64,000 nt of DNA from Caldimonas caldifontis (GTDB taxonomy: Bacteria; Pseudomonadota; Gammaproteobacteria; Burkholderiales; Burkholderiaceae_C), in assembly GCF_002930615.1 (NCBI RefSeq), contig NZ_PSNX01000015.1, positions 172,509 through 236,508 of the forward strand, given 5' to 3'. Below are positions 7,731 through 17,881 of the stretch, in pieces. Under the pieces are notes generated by a model, which did not search any database, was not told where the DNA came from, and saw only the letters and a list, made by a program, of their open reading frames with translations. A program made the position numbers and the translations under genes. Numbering within the stretch: the first letter of the stretch is position 1; each line of letters opens with the position of its first letter.

Positions 7731-8060
7731 GCCGCACACCTCATACCCGAGAAGTTCAACAGCGGCACCAATTGGCAAAGCGGTGGCTGAAAGATCGTAG
7801 AAGCTGATAACGCCCGGTGCACCCTGTCCGGAAACCAGCGCCACAGAAGCGCACGGCTCCGAGACGGTGCCATCGGGTAGTGACAACCTAACCCGGAGAC
7901 GAATGTGCTCATTTGGCCCAATCTTGGGGACGGGTATGGATGAAGCGGCGTGCGCAAGCACCGTGTACGGGACATCAAGCGTCGCTGCAAGAGCGCGCCT
8001 ACCCCTACGCAGGGTGATTGTCTCGACGGCAACGACGCGAAGAGGTGGCAATTGAGGCAC
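7725..8060 (-). CDS. Orphan 111-aa protein in a cassette-like unit
   Basis: The reading frame runs from GTG 8060 to TAA. The start GTG lies inside GTTAGGTGCC, and the stop TAA lies inside the ACCTAAC core of the attC-like site. The protein has a strand-rich pattern (LPPLRVVAVETITLRRGRR, EHIRLRVRLSLPDGTVSE, AAVELLGYEVCGT) and no recognised family, signal peptide or membrane segment. Because the frame fits exactly between recombination-like ends, a mobile gene cassette is likely. It could be non-coding if the real cassette gene is otherwise, but the frame is long for chance at this position. Confidence 0.5.
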   Translation of the reverse strand: MPQLPPLRVVAVETITLRRGRRALAATLDVPYTVLAHAASSIPVPKIGPNEHIRLRVRLSLPDGTVSEPCASVALVSGQGAPGVISFYDLSATALPIGAAVELLGYEVCGT

Positions 8061-8164
8061 CTAACGTGTTATAGGGAGCAAAACTGCTGCATAACACCGC
8101 CGGCTGTCTCCCTAACACCGACGGCTTGATCGGGCGCAAAGCCTCGCCCCGCCATGCGTTAGCA
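8059..8164 (-). repeat. Composite integron-like boundary upstream of the orphan gene
   Basis: This non-coding stretch contains GTTAGGT (complement of 8059–8065), a hairpin with perfect arms GTGTTAT and ATAACAC (8066–8097), two copies of TAACACCGnCGGCT (from 8093 and 8113), and a last GTTAGCA at 8158–8164. Read on the minus strand, GTTATGCAGCAG followed about 19 nt later by CACGTTAGG resembles the end of an attI1-type site from memory. No integrase gene is visible nearby. It could be two fused attC remnants. Confidence 0.4.
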
Positions 8165-8385
8165 GGCATGGACTGGATATTTGCACAGTAATAAATTTCA
8201 TGCAAATTAGCGCAGGGTTCGCAAGGCGCACTTTGCCTGAGGCCGCCACCCAGCAAATTCCCCCTTTCGGGGGTACTCAGTCGCCCCAGCTCGCCGTCGA
8301 GCCTCGATGCCCCGCCCTCCTCGCGGGCAAGGTCCCGGGCAATCCCTTACCCTTCCCGCACGCGCCAGCCCCCCGGAGCCCCGCC
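8165..8385. other. Intergenic region before the PaiB-like gene
   Basis: There is no gene here. The AT-rich part has inverted arms TTTGCA (8180–8185) and TGCAAA (8201–8206) separated by 15 bp, a possible operator for the PaiB-like gene or a regulator target. The rest is GC-rich leader sequence ending in CCGGAG, a ribosome site ahead of ATG 8386. The plus-strand frame is open from 8200 but looks non-coding before 8386. Confidence 0.35.
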
Positions 8386-9012
8386 ATGTACCTCCCTGCC
8401 CACTTCGCCGAAACCCGCCCCGAGCAGCTGCACCGCATCATCAACGACCACCCGCTGGGCATGATGGTCACGCACACGGCGGCGGGGTTGGAGGCGCAGC
8501 ACATTCCTTTCCTGCTGGACCCGGCGCAGGGCGCGCAGGGGGTGTTGCTGGCGCATGTGGCGCGGGCCAACACGGTGTGGCAGGAGGTGGCCAGCGGCGA
8601 TGCGGTGATGGTGGTGTTCCGCGGGGTGGAGGGCTACATCTCGCCCAACTGGTACCCCAGCAAGCACGAGACGCACCGCGCCGTGCCCACCTGGAACTAC
8701 GAGGTGGTGCATGCGCACGGCACGGTGCACGTGCACGACGACGAGAAGTTCCTGCGCGGCCTGGTGGCGCGGCTCACGCGGGTGCATGAGGCCGCGCAGC
8801 CGGTGCCCTGGAAGATGGGCGATGCGCCGCCCGACTACCTGAGCGACATGCTGGGCAAGATCGTGGGGCTGGAGGTGCGCATCACGCGCCTGGAGGGCAA
8901 GCGCAAGCTGAGCCAGAACCACGAGGCCCGCAACCGCGCCGGCGTCATCCAGGGGCTGGAGGCGCAGGGCCACCCGGGGCTGGCGCAGGCGATGCGCGAC
9001 GCGAGCGTGTGA
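8386..9012 (+). CDS. FMN-binding negative transcriptional regulator, PaiB family
   Basis: A 208-aa protein of the split-barrel flavin-binding fold. It begins MYLPAHFAETRPEQLHRII and shows the family segments HPLGMMVTH, AQHIPFLLD, HVARANTVWQEV, VMVVFRGVEGYISPNWYPSK, AVPTWNYEVVHAHGTV and the C-terminal LEGKRKLSQNH. In Bacillus PaiB affects expression of degradative enzymes; members may be enzymes or regulators. ATG 8386 is preceded by CCGGAG. It ends one base before the convergent dabA. No paiA neighbour is seen. Confidence 0.9.
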   Translation: MYLPAHFAETRPEQLHRIINDHPLGMMVTHTAAGLEAQHIPFLLDPAQGAQGVLLAHVARANTVWQEVASGDAVMVVFRGVEGYISPNWYPSKHETHRAVPTWNYEVVHAHGTVHVHDDEKFLRGLVARLTRVHEAAQPVPWKMGDAPPDYLSDMLGKIVGLEVRITRLEGKRKLSQNHEARNRAGVIQGLEAQGHPGLAQAMRDASV

Positions 9013-11556
9013 TCAAGGTCTTGCCGGGCTGAGGCCTACCGGCTCGGCCACTTGCGGATCGTCCAGCAGCGCCACTGACTGCCAGCGCCCGCCCGAGCGG
9101 CGCTCCAGCGTGGCCGCCTCGAAACGCCAGAGGTGGAGCCAGCCGTTGTCCACCAGGTGCCGCACCACCTCGTGCCGCTCGATCACGGCGTCGATGGCCG
9201 CGCGCGGGGCATCGATGACCACGGTCAGCCGCAGCGGTTCGTGCATCCAGCGCTGCCCGTCATGCAGCGACTGGCGTGACAGGCCGATGCGCAGGTCCCC
9301 GCCATTGCCTTCGAACACACCCAGCGTGCCGCCCACCACGTTGTGCAGCAGCTTGTTGCCGCTGCCCAGACGATCGGGCTCGCAGGCCGAGGCGTGGTAT
9401 TGCCAGTTGATCCAGTGCGTCACCAGCATCGGCGCCGTCATCAGCAATTCCAGCACGCTGCCATCCGGGTCCTGGTTCGCGTCGTAGTCGTGCAGGAAAC
9501 TGCGCCCGCCCAGCACGATGCCCCGGCTACGGTGGCGCGGTGCGATCAGGAAGGCTGCGTTGCCGGCAAGCCCCCATTCCGGACGGGTCTGCGCGCCATC
9601 ATTGGCCCGGCGGCGCAAGGTGTCGAGGAGTCGCGGGTGCGGCATGCGCGGGTCCAGGCCGAGGCTCGGGGCCCGCTCACGGCGCACCTGGTCGCACGCC
9701 AGCGCCAAGGCACGCTGCAAGCGTTCCACACGCGCCCGGCCAGCCTCCGACAGTTCGTCGAGATCGAAGAACTCCACCTCGTCCGTGGTGGTGTTGTGCA
9801 GCGCGGCAACGAACTCGGTGGAGGCCGGGATGGGCTGGCCCTGGCCACGCAGGCCTTCTCGCACGGCTGGCTCGTTCAACAGATGCGCCAGGGTGCGCGC
9901 GTTGACCTCGCCACTCTGTCCGCAGCACGCGCCGCAGTCCAGCGCGGCCGCGTGCGCGTTGTTGGCAGACTGGCTCCCGTGCCCCGCCAGCAGCACGAGC
10001 GGGGCCAGCGCCTCACCCAGGCCCATGGCACGCAGCACGCGCGAGGCCAGGGCGACCTTGGCCTGCAGGTCGAGGCCCGTCAGGCGCGGCCGGCACAAGG
10101 CACGATAGCGCTTCGACAGGCCCTGCAGATCATCCCGGGGCCGGTCGTCCCCCCCGGGGCGCAGCCAGCGGCCCAAGGGGCCGAGATAGCCCAGTCCCGC
10201 CGCTTCCACGAAGGAGAAGGCCGACCCGGGCCACCGGCTGGCCGCCTGCCAACGGGCCTGCAGCCCGAGCCGGCGCTGGCGTGAGCGGGTCGCCTCATCC
10301 AGCAGACCGGCCTCGCCGCCCTGCCCGGATCCCGTGTGCACGGTGAAGGCTTCGCTGGCCGCGACGGAAGGCGCCAGCAGGCCGGGCAGCTGCGGCCGCG
10401 TGGCCTGGGTGCCCAGGGGCGTGTAGGCCAGCGGCAGACCGAAGAATCCGGCAAACCCGCGTGTCTGGACGGCCGGCCACACCGATTCCAGCGCACGGCG
10501 CAGGGGCTCGCTGCGCACGTCGATGCAGAAGACCGCCTGCACCTCGATCGGTGCGGCCGCCGCGTCCCCGCCGGGCGCCAACGACAACCGGCGGGCCAGT
10601 TCGCGCTGGTAGCCGGCCTCCAGCGCGGCCTGCCACACCTCGTCCACGGCCAGGGTGCGCTCGGCCTCCGCCAGCCGTTGGGGGGCCTGGGCCCAGGTCG
10701 TGCGCAAGGCCGCCAACGCAGTCTGCGTGGCTGCGTCATCCTTGCATTCCAGCAGCAAGGCCCCCCAGGCCAGCCGCAGGGCCAGCAGCTCGCGCAGGTG
10801 GCCATCCTGCCCGCCGGCCAGGCGCGCCTGCCACCCCAGATAGGCACACCACGAGGCCCAGCCATTGACCGTCAGCAACACGGCCTCGAGGTAGTCCGCC
10901 CACACGCCCTCAGGCAGGCCCAGGCGTTCCATCACCCAGCGCTCGGCATCCCTGGCCGAGGCCGGCACGGCATCGATGGCACGGCCGATCCCGGGCAGGC
11001 CCATCAGCAGGCCGATGCCGTGGTCATGCGCCAGGGTGTCGCGCCAGAAGGCATACAGGCCCTGCGAACGCGCTGCGCGCCAGTCGGCCTGGTGCTCATC
11101 GAAGTAAGCCGCACAGGTCTGGCTCACCTGGTGGGTGATGGCCTCGCGCCAGGACAAGCGAGTGTGTCGCCGGGGATCGTTGTCCAGCACGTCGATGAGC
11201 AGCGGCAACTGCTGCAGCGGAGCCCGCCGGTGCAAGGCCTCGACACAAGCGGCCGGCGTCAGCCCGGCCAGATCCGCGTCCATCTCCGGCCCCGAGGCCT
11301 GCCCCCGCAGCTGCTGCAGCGCCTGCGCCAGATCGGAGGGCGTGATGCGGCCCGCGGCCCAGGCCTCGAGCTGCTGCTCCCGCGCGGGGAAGACCCGGAT
11401 GTTGCCCAGCAGCGCCATGCGGGCGGCCACACGGCGCACGGGCATCCCGACGCGGGCCCAGTGCGGGTTGACCGCGATCGCACGGTCCAGGGGCCAGGCG
11501 GGGGCGATGGCGCTGCAGGCTTGTTCGCAGGCGCGATCGATCAGGGACTCGGTCAT
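9013..11556 (-). CDS. dabA: DabA, carbonic-anhydrase-like subunit of an inorganic carbon uptake complex
   Basis: An 847-aa DUF2309/UPF0753 protein. In the DAB system DabA is a membrane-peripheral β-carbonic-anhydrase-like subunit that hydrates CO2 irreversibly, driven by cation flow through DabB, so bicarbonate accumulates in the cytoplasm. The four expected catalytic/zinc residues are present: Cys344 and Asp346 in VFCIDVRSEP, His526 in AGHGSQS and Cys541 in ALDCGACCG. The spacing matches characterised DabA proteins from memory. Length is typical. The gene lies 24 bp downstream of dabB and is surely cotranscribed. In a heterotroph it would supply bicarbonate for carboxylases; in an autotroph, for Rubisco. 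Confidence 0.93.
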   Translation of the reverse strand: MTESLIDRACEQACSAIAPAWPLDRAIAVNPHWARVGMPVRRVAARMALLGNIRVFPAREQQLEAWAAGRITPSDLAQALQQLRGQASGPEMDADLAGLTPAACVEALHRRAPLQQLPLLIDVLDNDPRRHTRLSWREAITHQVSQTCAAYFDEHQADWRAARSQGLYAFWRDTLAHDHGIGLLMGLPGIGRAIDAVPASARDAERWVMERLGLPEGVWADYLEAVLLTVNGWASWCAYLGWQARLAGGQDGHLRELLALRLAWGALLLECKDDAATQTALAALRTTWAQAPQRLAEAERTLAVDEVWQAALEAGYQRELARRLSLAPGGDAAAAPIEVQAVFCIDVRSEPLRRALESVWPAVQTRGFAGFFGLPLAYTPLGTQATRPQLPGLLAPSVAASEAFTVHTGSGQGGEAGLLDEATRSRQRRLGLQARWQAASRWPGSAFSFVEAAGLGYLGPLGRWLRPGGDDRPRDDLQGLSKRYRALCRPRLTGLDLQAKVALASRVLRAMGLGEALAPLVLLAGHGSQSANNAHAAALDCGACCGQSGEVNARTLAHLLNEPAVREGLRGQGQPIPASTEFVAALHNTTTDEVEFFDLDELSEAGRARVERLQRALALACDQVRRERAPSLGLDPRMPHPRLLDTLRRRANDGAQTRPEWGLAGNAAFLIAPRHRSRGIVLGGRSFLHDYDANQDPDGSVLELLMTAPMLVTHWINWQYHASACEPDRLGSGNKLLHNVVGGTLGVFEGNGGDLRIGLSRQSLHDGQRWMHEPLRLTVVIDAPRAAIDAVIERHEVVRHLVDNGWLHLWRFEAATLERRSGGRWQSVALLDDPQVAEPVGLSPARP

Positions 11557-11580
11557 GAAGGTCTCCAGGGTGTCAGGGCA

Positions 11581-13137
11581 TCACAGGGCGTCGGTGCGCA
11601 AGGTGGCCACCGGAGGTGCATCTGACGCATATCGGGACGGTGGCGCCCAGCGGGCCGGCCCGCAACGCAGGGCCAGGCGTGTGTAGGCCTCATCGACGTA
11701 GAAGCCGGCATAGCTCCAGCGCCAGGCGCCGGCCAGCCAGGCGGGCCGCACCTGCATCAGCGTCAGTCCGGTGTACAGAACCGCCATGCCAAGCAGCGCC
11801 GCCAGCCCCAGCGCATCAGGCGCAGGCGCTTGCGGCACGCCCAGCGGCAGCGCATGCACCCCCAGCGCGGCCAGGGTGAGGGCCGTCACCATCGACATGC
11901 CGCTCAGCACCGGCCAGAGGCCCGGGCCGCAGCCCGGCCCGGCGGGCACCCACAGCAAGGGGGACCAGGCCAGGCCCAGCAGCACGCTCCACCACCATGG
12001 CCAGGCCGACAGGCCGGCGAGCCACTGAACGCCCAGGACCGCCGCCACCGCCAGCACCGGGGCCAGGCCCAGGCTGAGCGCATGCGGCGCCGCCGCGACA
12101 TGCAGCGATTGCAGGCGCGTGTGGCGCACCACGCCGGAGGCGCCCAGGAAGGCGTGGGCCTTGTAGAGCGAGTGCCCGATGAGGTGCAGGGCCGCCAGGG
12201 TGTACAGCCCCAGCGCGCACTCGACCAGCATGAAACCCATCTGTGCCACGGTGGACCAGGCCAGCCGCACCTTGATGCTGATGCGCGTCAGCATGACCAT
12301 GCCCGCCAGCACGGCGGTGGCCAGGCCCAGGGCCAGCAGCAGCACGCGCGCCACCATCGACTGTTCGAGCAGCGGCGCCAACCGGATCAGCACGAACCCC
12401 CCCAGGTTGACCACCCCCGCGTGCAGGAGGGCCGAGACCGGCGTCGGCGCTTCCATCACCTGGATCAGCCAGCCGTGCACCGGCAGCAGGGCCGTGCGCA
12501 ACACCACGGCCAGCACCAGCGCCACCGCGCTGCCCTGCAAGCCCGCGGTGAGGCCAGTGTGTGCCACATGGTCCGCCAGGGCGGTGAGCGAGCCGCTGCC
12601 CACCTCCGCCCACGCCAGGGCCGCCGCGAGGATGAGCAGGCCATCGGCGGCGCGATCGGCGAACTGCTTCTTGTGGTCGGCCAGCCGGGCGAAGGCCCGA
12701 TCGGGGTAGAAGCACAGCAGGGGACGCAACGCCGCCCCGACTCCGGCCCAGGCCGCGATCAGCACCCCCCAGTGATCGGCCAGCAGCAGCAGGTGCACCA
12801 TCGCCAGCACCATCGCCAGGGCCGACACATAGCGCCGCTGGCCGGGCTCACCCTGGAGGTAGCGCGCCGAGAACGCGGCAATCACCGTGCCCAGCAACTG
12901 CACCAGGACGGCCAGCACCAGGCCCAGGGACGTCGCCTTCAAGCCCGGCAACAGCGGCACCGCCCCCATTCCGGCGGATACCACAGCCATCACCAGTGCC
13001 ACGCCGGACAGCAGCAGCACCCCCTTCCACAGCCCCGGTGTCGGCAGCCCGTCGAACCGGCCCAGCAGCGCCGCCATCAGCATCAGCCCCACCGGCGCCA
13101 GGCCCACGGCCACGGACAGCCCCTCGAACATCGTCAT
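11581..13137 (-). CDS. dabB: DabB, NuoL/MrpA-like cation-translocating membrane subunit
   Basis: A 518-aa polytopic protein of the proton-conducting membrane transporter family. The signature lies around residue 280: RISIKVRLAWSTVAQMGFMLVE and HLIGHSLYKAHAFLGASG, with the conserved Lys residues in the membrane half-channel. It couples ion flow to the DabA reaction. ATG 13137 is chosen because GAGG lies eight bases upstream; GTG 13140 is adjacent. It is the first gene of dabBA and is divergent from a LysR gene with about 97 bp between starts. Confidence 0.9.
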   Translation of the reverse strand: MTMFEGLSVAVGLAPVGLMLMAALLGRFDGLPTPGLWKGVLLLSGVALVMAVVSAGMGAVPLLPGLKATSLGLVLAVLVQLLGTVIAAFSARYLQGEPGQRRYVSALAMVLAMVHLLLLADHWGVLIAAWAGVGAALRPLLCFYPDRAFARLADHKKQFADRAADGLLILAAALAWAEVGSGSLTALADHVAHTGLTAGLQGSAVALVLAVVLRTALLPVHGWLIQVMEAPTPVSALLHAGVVNLGGFVLIRLAPLLEQSMVARVLLLALGLATAVLAGMVMLTRISIKVRLAWSTVAQMGFMLVECALGLYTLAALHLIGHSLYKAHAFLGASGVVRHTRLQSLHVAAAPHALSLGLAPVLAVAAVLGVQWLAGLSAWPWWWSVLLGLAWSPLLWVPAGPGCGPGLWPVLSGMSMVTALTLAALGVHALPLGVPQAPAPDALGLAALLGMAVLYTGLTLMQVRPAWLAGAWRWSYAGFYVDEAYTRLALRCGPARWAPPSRYASDAPPVATLRTDAL

Positions 13138-13185
13138 CACAAGCCCTCGTCATGCGGATGGGAGGGATGATGCTTGCCGGCTTTT

Positions 13186-13233
13186 GTTCTGTAAATTACA
13201 TTGATCAGAACTTTAAAATATCAAAAACAGAAC
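13186..13233. promoter_or_regulatory. GTTCTG/CAGAAC sites in the dabB–lysR intergenic region
   Basis: GTTCTG (13186–13191) and CAGAAC (13206–13211) form a perfect inverted repeat separated by 14 bp. A third copy, CAGAAC, lies at 13228–13233, 22 bp from the second and so on the same DNA face. The surrounding 60 bp is strikingly AT-rich. LysR regulators typically bind such paired sites and bend DNA over a divergent promoter. The repeats are seen directly; binding is inferred. Confidence 0.55.
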
Positions 13234-13234
13234 G

Positions 13235-14108
13235 ATGCGCCTGGACCAGCTCAACTTTCACCACCTCTTCTACTTCTGGCGCGTGGCTCGGCTGGGGCAT
13301 CTGACGCGGGCGGCGCAGGAACTGCACACCTCGCAATCGGCCGTGTCGGCGCAGATCCGCCAGCTCGAGGAGCGGCTCGGCGAAACACTGTTCGCGCGCG
13401 AAGGTCGCCGGCTGGTCCTGACCGACACCGGGCAGCTCGTCCACGCCTATGCCGAGAACATCTTCGGGCTGGGTCAGGAGATGCTCGGCCGGCTGCAAGG
13501 CCGCAGCGCCGGCATCACCCGGCTGCGCGTGGGCAGCGTGGCCACGCTGTCACGCAACTACCAGGAGAACTGGATCCGGCCGCTGCTGGCCGACAGCTCG
13601 GTGGTGCTGACCCTGGAATCGGGCCTGCTGGAAGGCCTGATCGAGCGGCTGGTGCAGCACCAGCTCGACGTGGTGCTGGCCAACGAGACGGTGCCGGCCC
13701 ACCCGGACCGTCCGCTGCATTGCGTCTTCCTGGGCAGCCAGTCGATCTCGCTCGTGGGCCCCAGCGGGCGCTGGGCCTCGCAGACCCTGCGTCTGCCCGA
13801 GGACCTCGACGGCCTCGACGTGGCCCTGCCGGGCCAGCGGCACGCCCTGCGCGCGCAGTTCGACGCCCTGTGCGCTTCCGCCGGCGTCACGCCGCGGCTG
13901 CGTGCCGAGGTGGACGACATGGCCATGCTGCGCCTCATCGCCCGCGACAGCGGCTGGCTGACCGTCCTGCCCGAAGTGGTGGTGCAGGACGAGCTGCGAA
14001 CCGGTGTGCTGGTCACCGTGGGCCGCTCGACGGCCCTGCAGGAACGCTTCTACGCCATCACCACGCCGCACCGGCATCGCATCGAGGTGCTCGAGCGTCT
14101 CCTGTCGC

Positions 14109-14122
<14 letters not shown>
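13235..14122 (+). CDS. LysR-family regulator, NhaR-like, divergent from dabBA
   Basis: A 295-aa LysR protein. The winged HTH spans about residues 1–65 ([63 protein letters not shown]), a pattern close to NhaR. The rest is a periplasmic-binding-like effector domain. NhaR answers Na+ in E. coli; here the divergent target is an ion-driven carbon pump, so sensing of cations or inorganic carbon is plausible but unproven. ATG 13235 lies right after the third CAGAAC site. The 3' end overlaps the convergent glmS stop by 14 bp. Confidence 0.88.
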
Positions 14123-15989
<1,867 letters not shown>

Positions 15990-16128
15990 GGAAGAACTCC
16001 GCAAAGAAGGGATGTCGGGATGCTAGGCAAGATGGTGAGAAATTTTCTTGCGTTCACATTCATTTCAGGAATGATTCCGCCACAAAGCCTTTTGCGTGCA
16101 ATAATTGATCGTGAATTCACTGTTTTTG

Positions 16129-16623
16129 ATGAAATCAACCGCCCCCCACCCTCATCTGGATGCCATCGACCTGCGCCTGCTCGATCAGCTGCAGCGGGAT
16201 GCCTCCTTGAACAACCAGGCCCTGGCGGAGCGCTGCCATGTGTCGCCCGCCACCTGCCTGCGCCGGGTGCGACGCCTGGTGGAGGCCGGCGTGATCGAGC
16301 GGCGCGTGGCCCTGCTCTCGCCCGAGCGGCTGGGTGCCGGGCTCACGGCCATCGTCGAGATCTCGCTCGACCAGCAGGCCGCCGAGCGGCTGGCCGCCTT
16401 CGAAGCCCGCGCCGTGGCCGAGCCGCAGGTGCAGCAGTGTTACCGCACCAGCAGCGGGCCCGACTTCGTGCTGGTGGTGCAGGTGCGCGACATGGACGCC
16501 TACCACGCGCTGGTACAGCGCCTGTTCACCAGTGACGCCAACGTGCGCAATGTGAAGGCCTACTTCTCCGTCAAGCGTGCCAAGTTTGAGCCTGCGCTGA
16601 GCCTGCCACCCTCCTCCGCCTGA
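16129..16623 (+). CDS. Lrp/AsnC family transcriptional regulator
   Basis: A 164-aa protein. The HTH is LDAIDLRLLDQLQRDASLNNQALAERCHVSPATCLRRVRRLVEAGVI split over about residues 9–55, followed by a RAM ligand-binding domain (TAIVEISLD, YRTSSGPDFVLVVQVRDMDAYHALVQRLF). Such proteins form octamers and often sense amino acids. The ATG at 16129 is chosen over upstream GTG/TTG because the HTH follows directly. It is divergent from glmS with 139 bp between starts in an unusually AT-rich stretch. The target is unknown. Confidence 0.9.
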   Translation: MKSTAPHPHLDAIDLRLLDQLQRDASLNNQALAERCHVSPATCLRRVRRLVEAGVIERRVALLSPERLGAGLTAIVEISLDQQAAERLAAFEARAVAEPQVQQCYRTSSGPDFVLVVQVRDMDAYHALVQRLFTSDANVRNVKAYFSVKRAKFEPALSLPPSSA

Positions 16624-16664
16624 ACCGCTGCGCCCGGCGGTTGATCTTCATGCGCCTCTTGACT

Positions 16665-16682
16665 GCAATGTTATAACATTGC
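16665..16682 (+). promoter_or_regulatory. Zur box (perfect 18-bp palindrome) ahead of the zinc module
   Basis: GCAATGTTATAACATTGC is fully palindromic and matches the AATGTTATA-type half-sites known for proteobacterial Zur. It directly follows a TTGACT -35-like hexamer (16659–16664) and lies 32 bp before the porin ATG, so bound Zur would block RNA polymerase. The Zur gene itself is the last gene of the unit, giving a feedback loop. Binding is inferred from the motif. Confidence 0.8.
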
Positions 16683-16714
16683 GTTTACTTGTTCTCTGGG
16701 CGAGGAGGCCCCGC

Positions 16715-17881
16715 ATGAACCACCCCATCTCCATCCCGACCCTCTGCCACGCCTGTGTGCTGGCCCCCACCCTGGCCCTGGTCAGTGCAACTGCGTGGGG
16801 TCAGCCCTCTCCCGCGACGGCGCCAGCACCCACCGTCTCGAACTTCGAGGTGGGCCTGGTACTCGACGGCGCCTTCTCCTCGCGCGAACGGGCCCTGGGC
16901 CAGCGCGAGCGGGGCTTCGGCCTCGGCCACAACGAGCTGAGCCTGGCGGGCGCCGTGGACAACCTCTTCCAGGCCCGCGCGACCGCCGTGCTGCACAGCC
17001 ACGACGGCGAGACGGAACTGGAACTCGAAGAGGCCTTCGTCGAGACCACCACGCTGCCGGCCGGCCTGCAGTTGCGCGCCGGCCGCTTCCTGGCCAGCCT
17101 GGGCTACCTGAACGAGCAGCACGTCCACGCCGACGACTTCGTCGAGCGGCCCCTGCTCTACCGCGCCTTCCTGGGCAGCCACTACTTCGACGACGGGCTG
17201 CGCCTGAGCTGGACGGCCCCCACGCGCCTGTACTGGCGCTCCACCGTCGAGGTGCTCGGCGGGCGGCAGCTCGTGCCGGAATCCACCAACGATCCGCGCG
17301 CCGGCGCCTTCACCGCCAGCACCAAGATCGGCGGCGACTGGAATGCCTCGAACAGCTGGCAGCTGGGCCTGTCCTACCTGCACAACCGGCGCAAGGCGGT
17401 GATGGAGGAGGAAGACCCGGATCCTGATCACGATCATGACCACGCCCATGGCCGCCGTTTCGGCGGGCGTCATCTCGTGATCGCCGATGCGGTGTGGAAA
17501 TGGGCCCCCGGTGGCAACAACCGCCAGCAGCAGTTGCGCGTCTCGGCCGAGTACGCGCGTGTGAGCGACCTCAACGAGTTCGCCCGCAACAGCGACGTGC
17601 ACGAAGCCGGCTACCTGTCGGTGGTGTACCGCTTCGCGCCGCAGTGGGAAGCCGGCGTGCGCGTGGACGAGCTGCGCGTGCGCGAGCCGCATGGCGACCA
17701 CTTCCACAGCGGCCGCCTGCGCGAGGCCAGCGCCATGCTGGCCTGGAAGCCCACGCACTTCTCTGCGCTGCGCCTGCAGCTCACCGGCCAGCGCGACCGT
17801 GGCGGCTTCGACGACGCCGGGAACAGCGTGCAGCTGCAATACGTGATGAGCCTGGGAGCCCACGGTGCGCACGGCTTCTGA
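16715..17881 (+). CDS. Outer-membrane porin-like protein, zinc-regulated
   Basis: A 388-aa protein with an N-terminal signal peptide (cleavage after about AWG, residue 29), then strand-rich sequence typical of a β-barrel: NFEVGLVLDGAF, GHNELSLAGAVDN, ARATAVLHSHDGETELELEEAF, LRAGRFLASLGYLNEQH. An acidic/His stretch (EEEDPDPDHDHDHAHG, around 238) could bind Zn2+ in an outer loop. It is the first gene under the Zur box and would admit zinc to the periplasm for the ABC importer behind it. GAGGAGG precedes ATG 16715. The last bases overlap the znuA-like start. The substrate is inferred from context. Confidence 0.75.
   Translation: MNHPISIPTLCHACVLAPTLALVSATAWGQPSPATAPAPTVSNFEVGLVLDGAFSSRERALGQRERGFGLGHNELSLAGAVDNLFQARATAVLHSHDGETELELEEAFVETTTLPAGLQLRAGRFLASLGYLNEQHVHADDFVERPLLYRAFLGSHYFDDGLRLSWTAPTRLYWRSTVEVLGGRQLVPESTNDPRAGAFTASTKIGGDWNASNSWQLGLSYLHNRRKAVMEEEDPDPDHDHDHAHGRRFGGRHLVIADAVWKWAPGGNNRQQQLRVSAEYARVSDLNEFARNSDVHEAGYLSVVYRFAPQWEAGVRVDELRVREPHGDHFHSGRLREASAMLAWKPTHFSALRLQLTGQRDRGGFDDAGNSVQLQYVMSLGAHGAHGF

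Noticed and set aside
11830..13170. 446-aa plus-strand Gln/His/Arg-rich frame opposite dabB.
   Set aside because: Composition is the mirror of a membrane protein's codons; no start signal or similarity.
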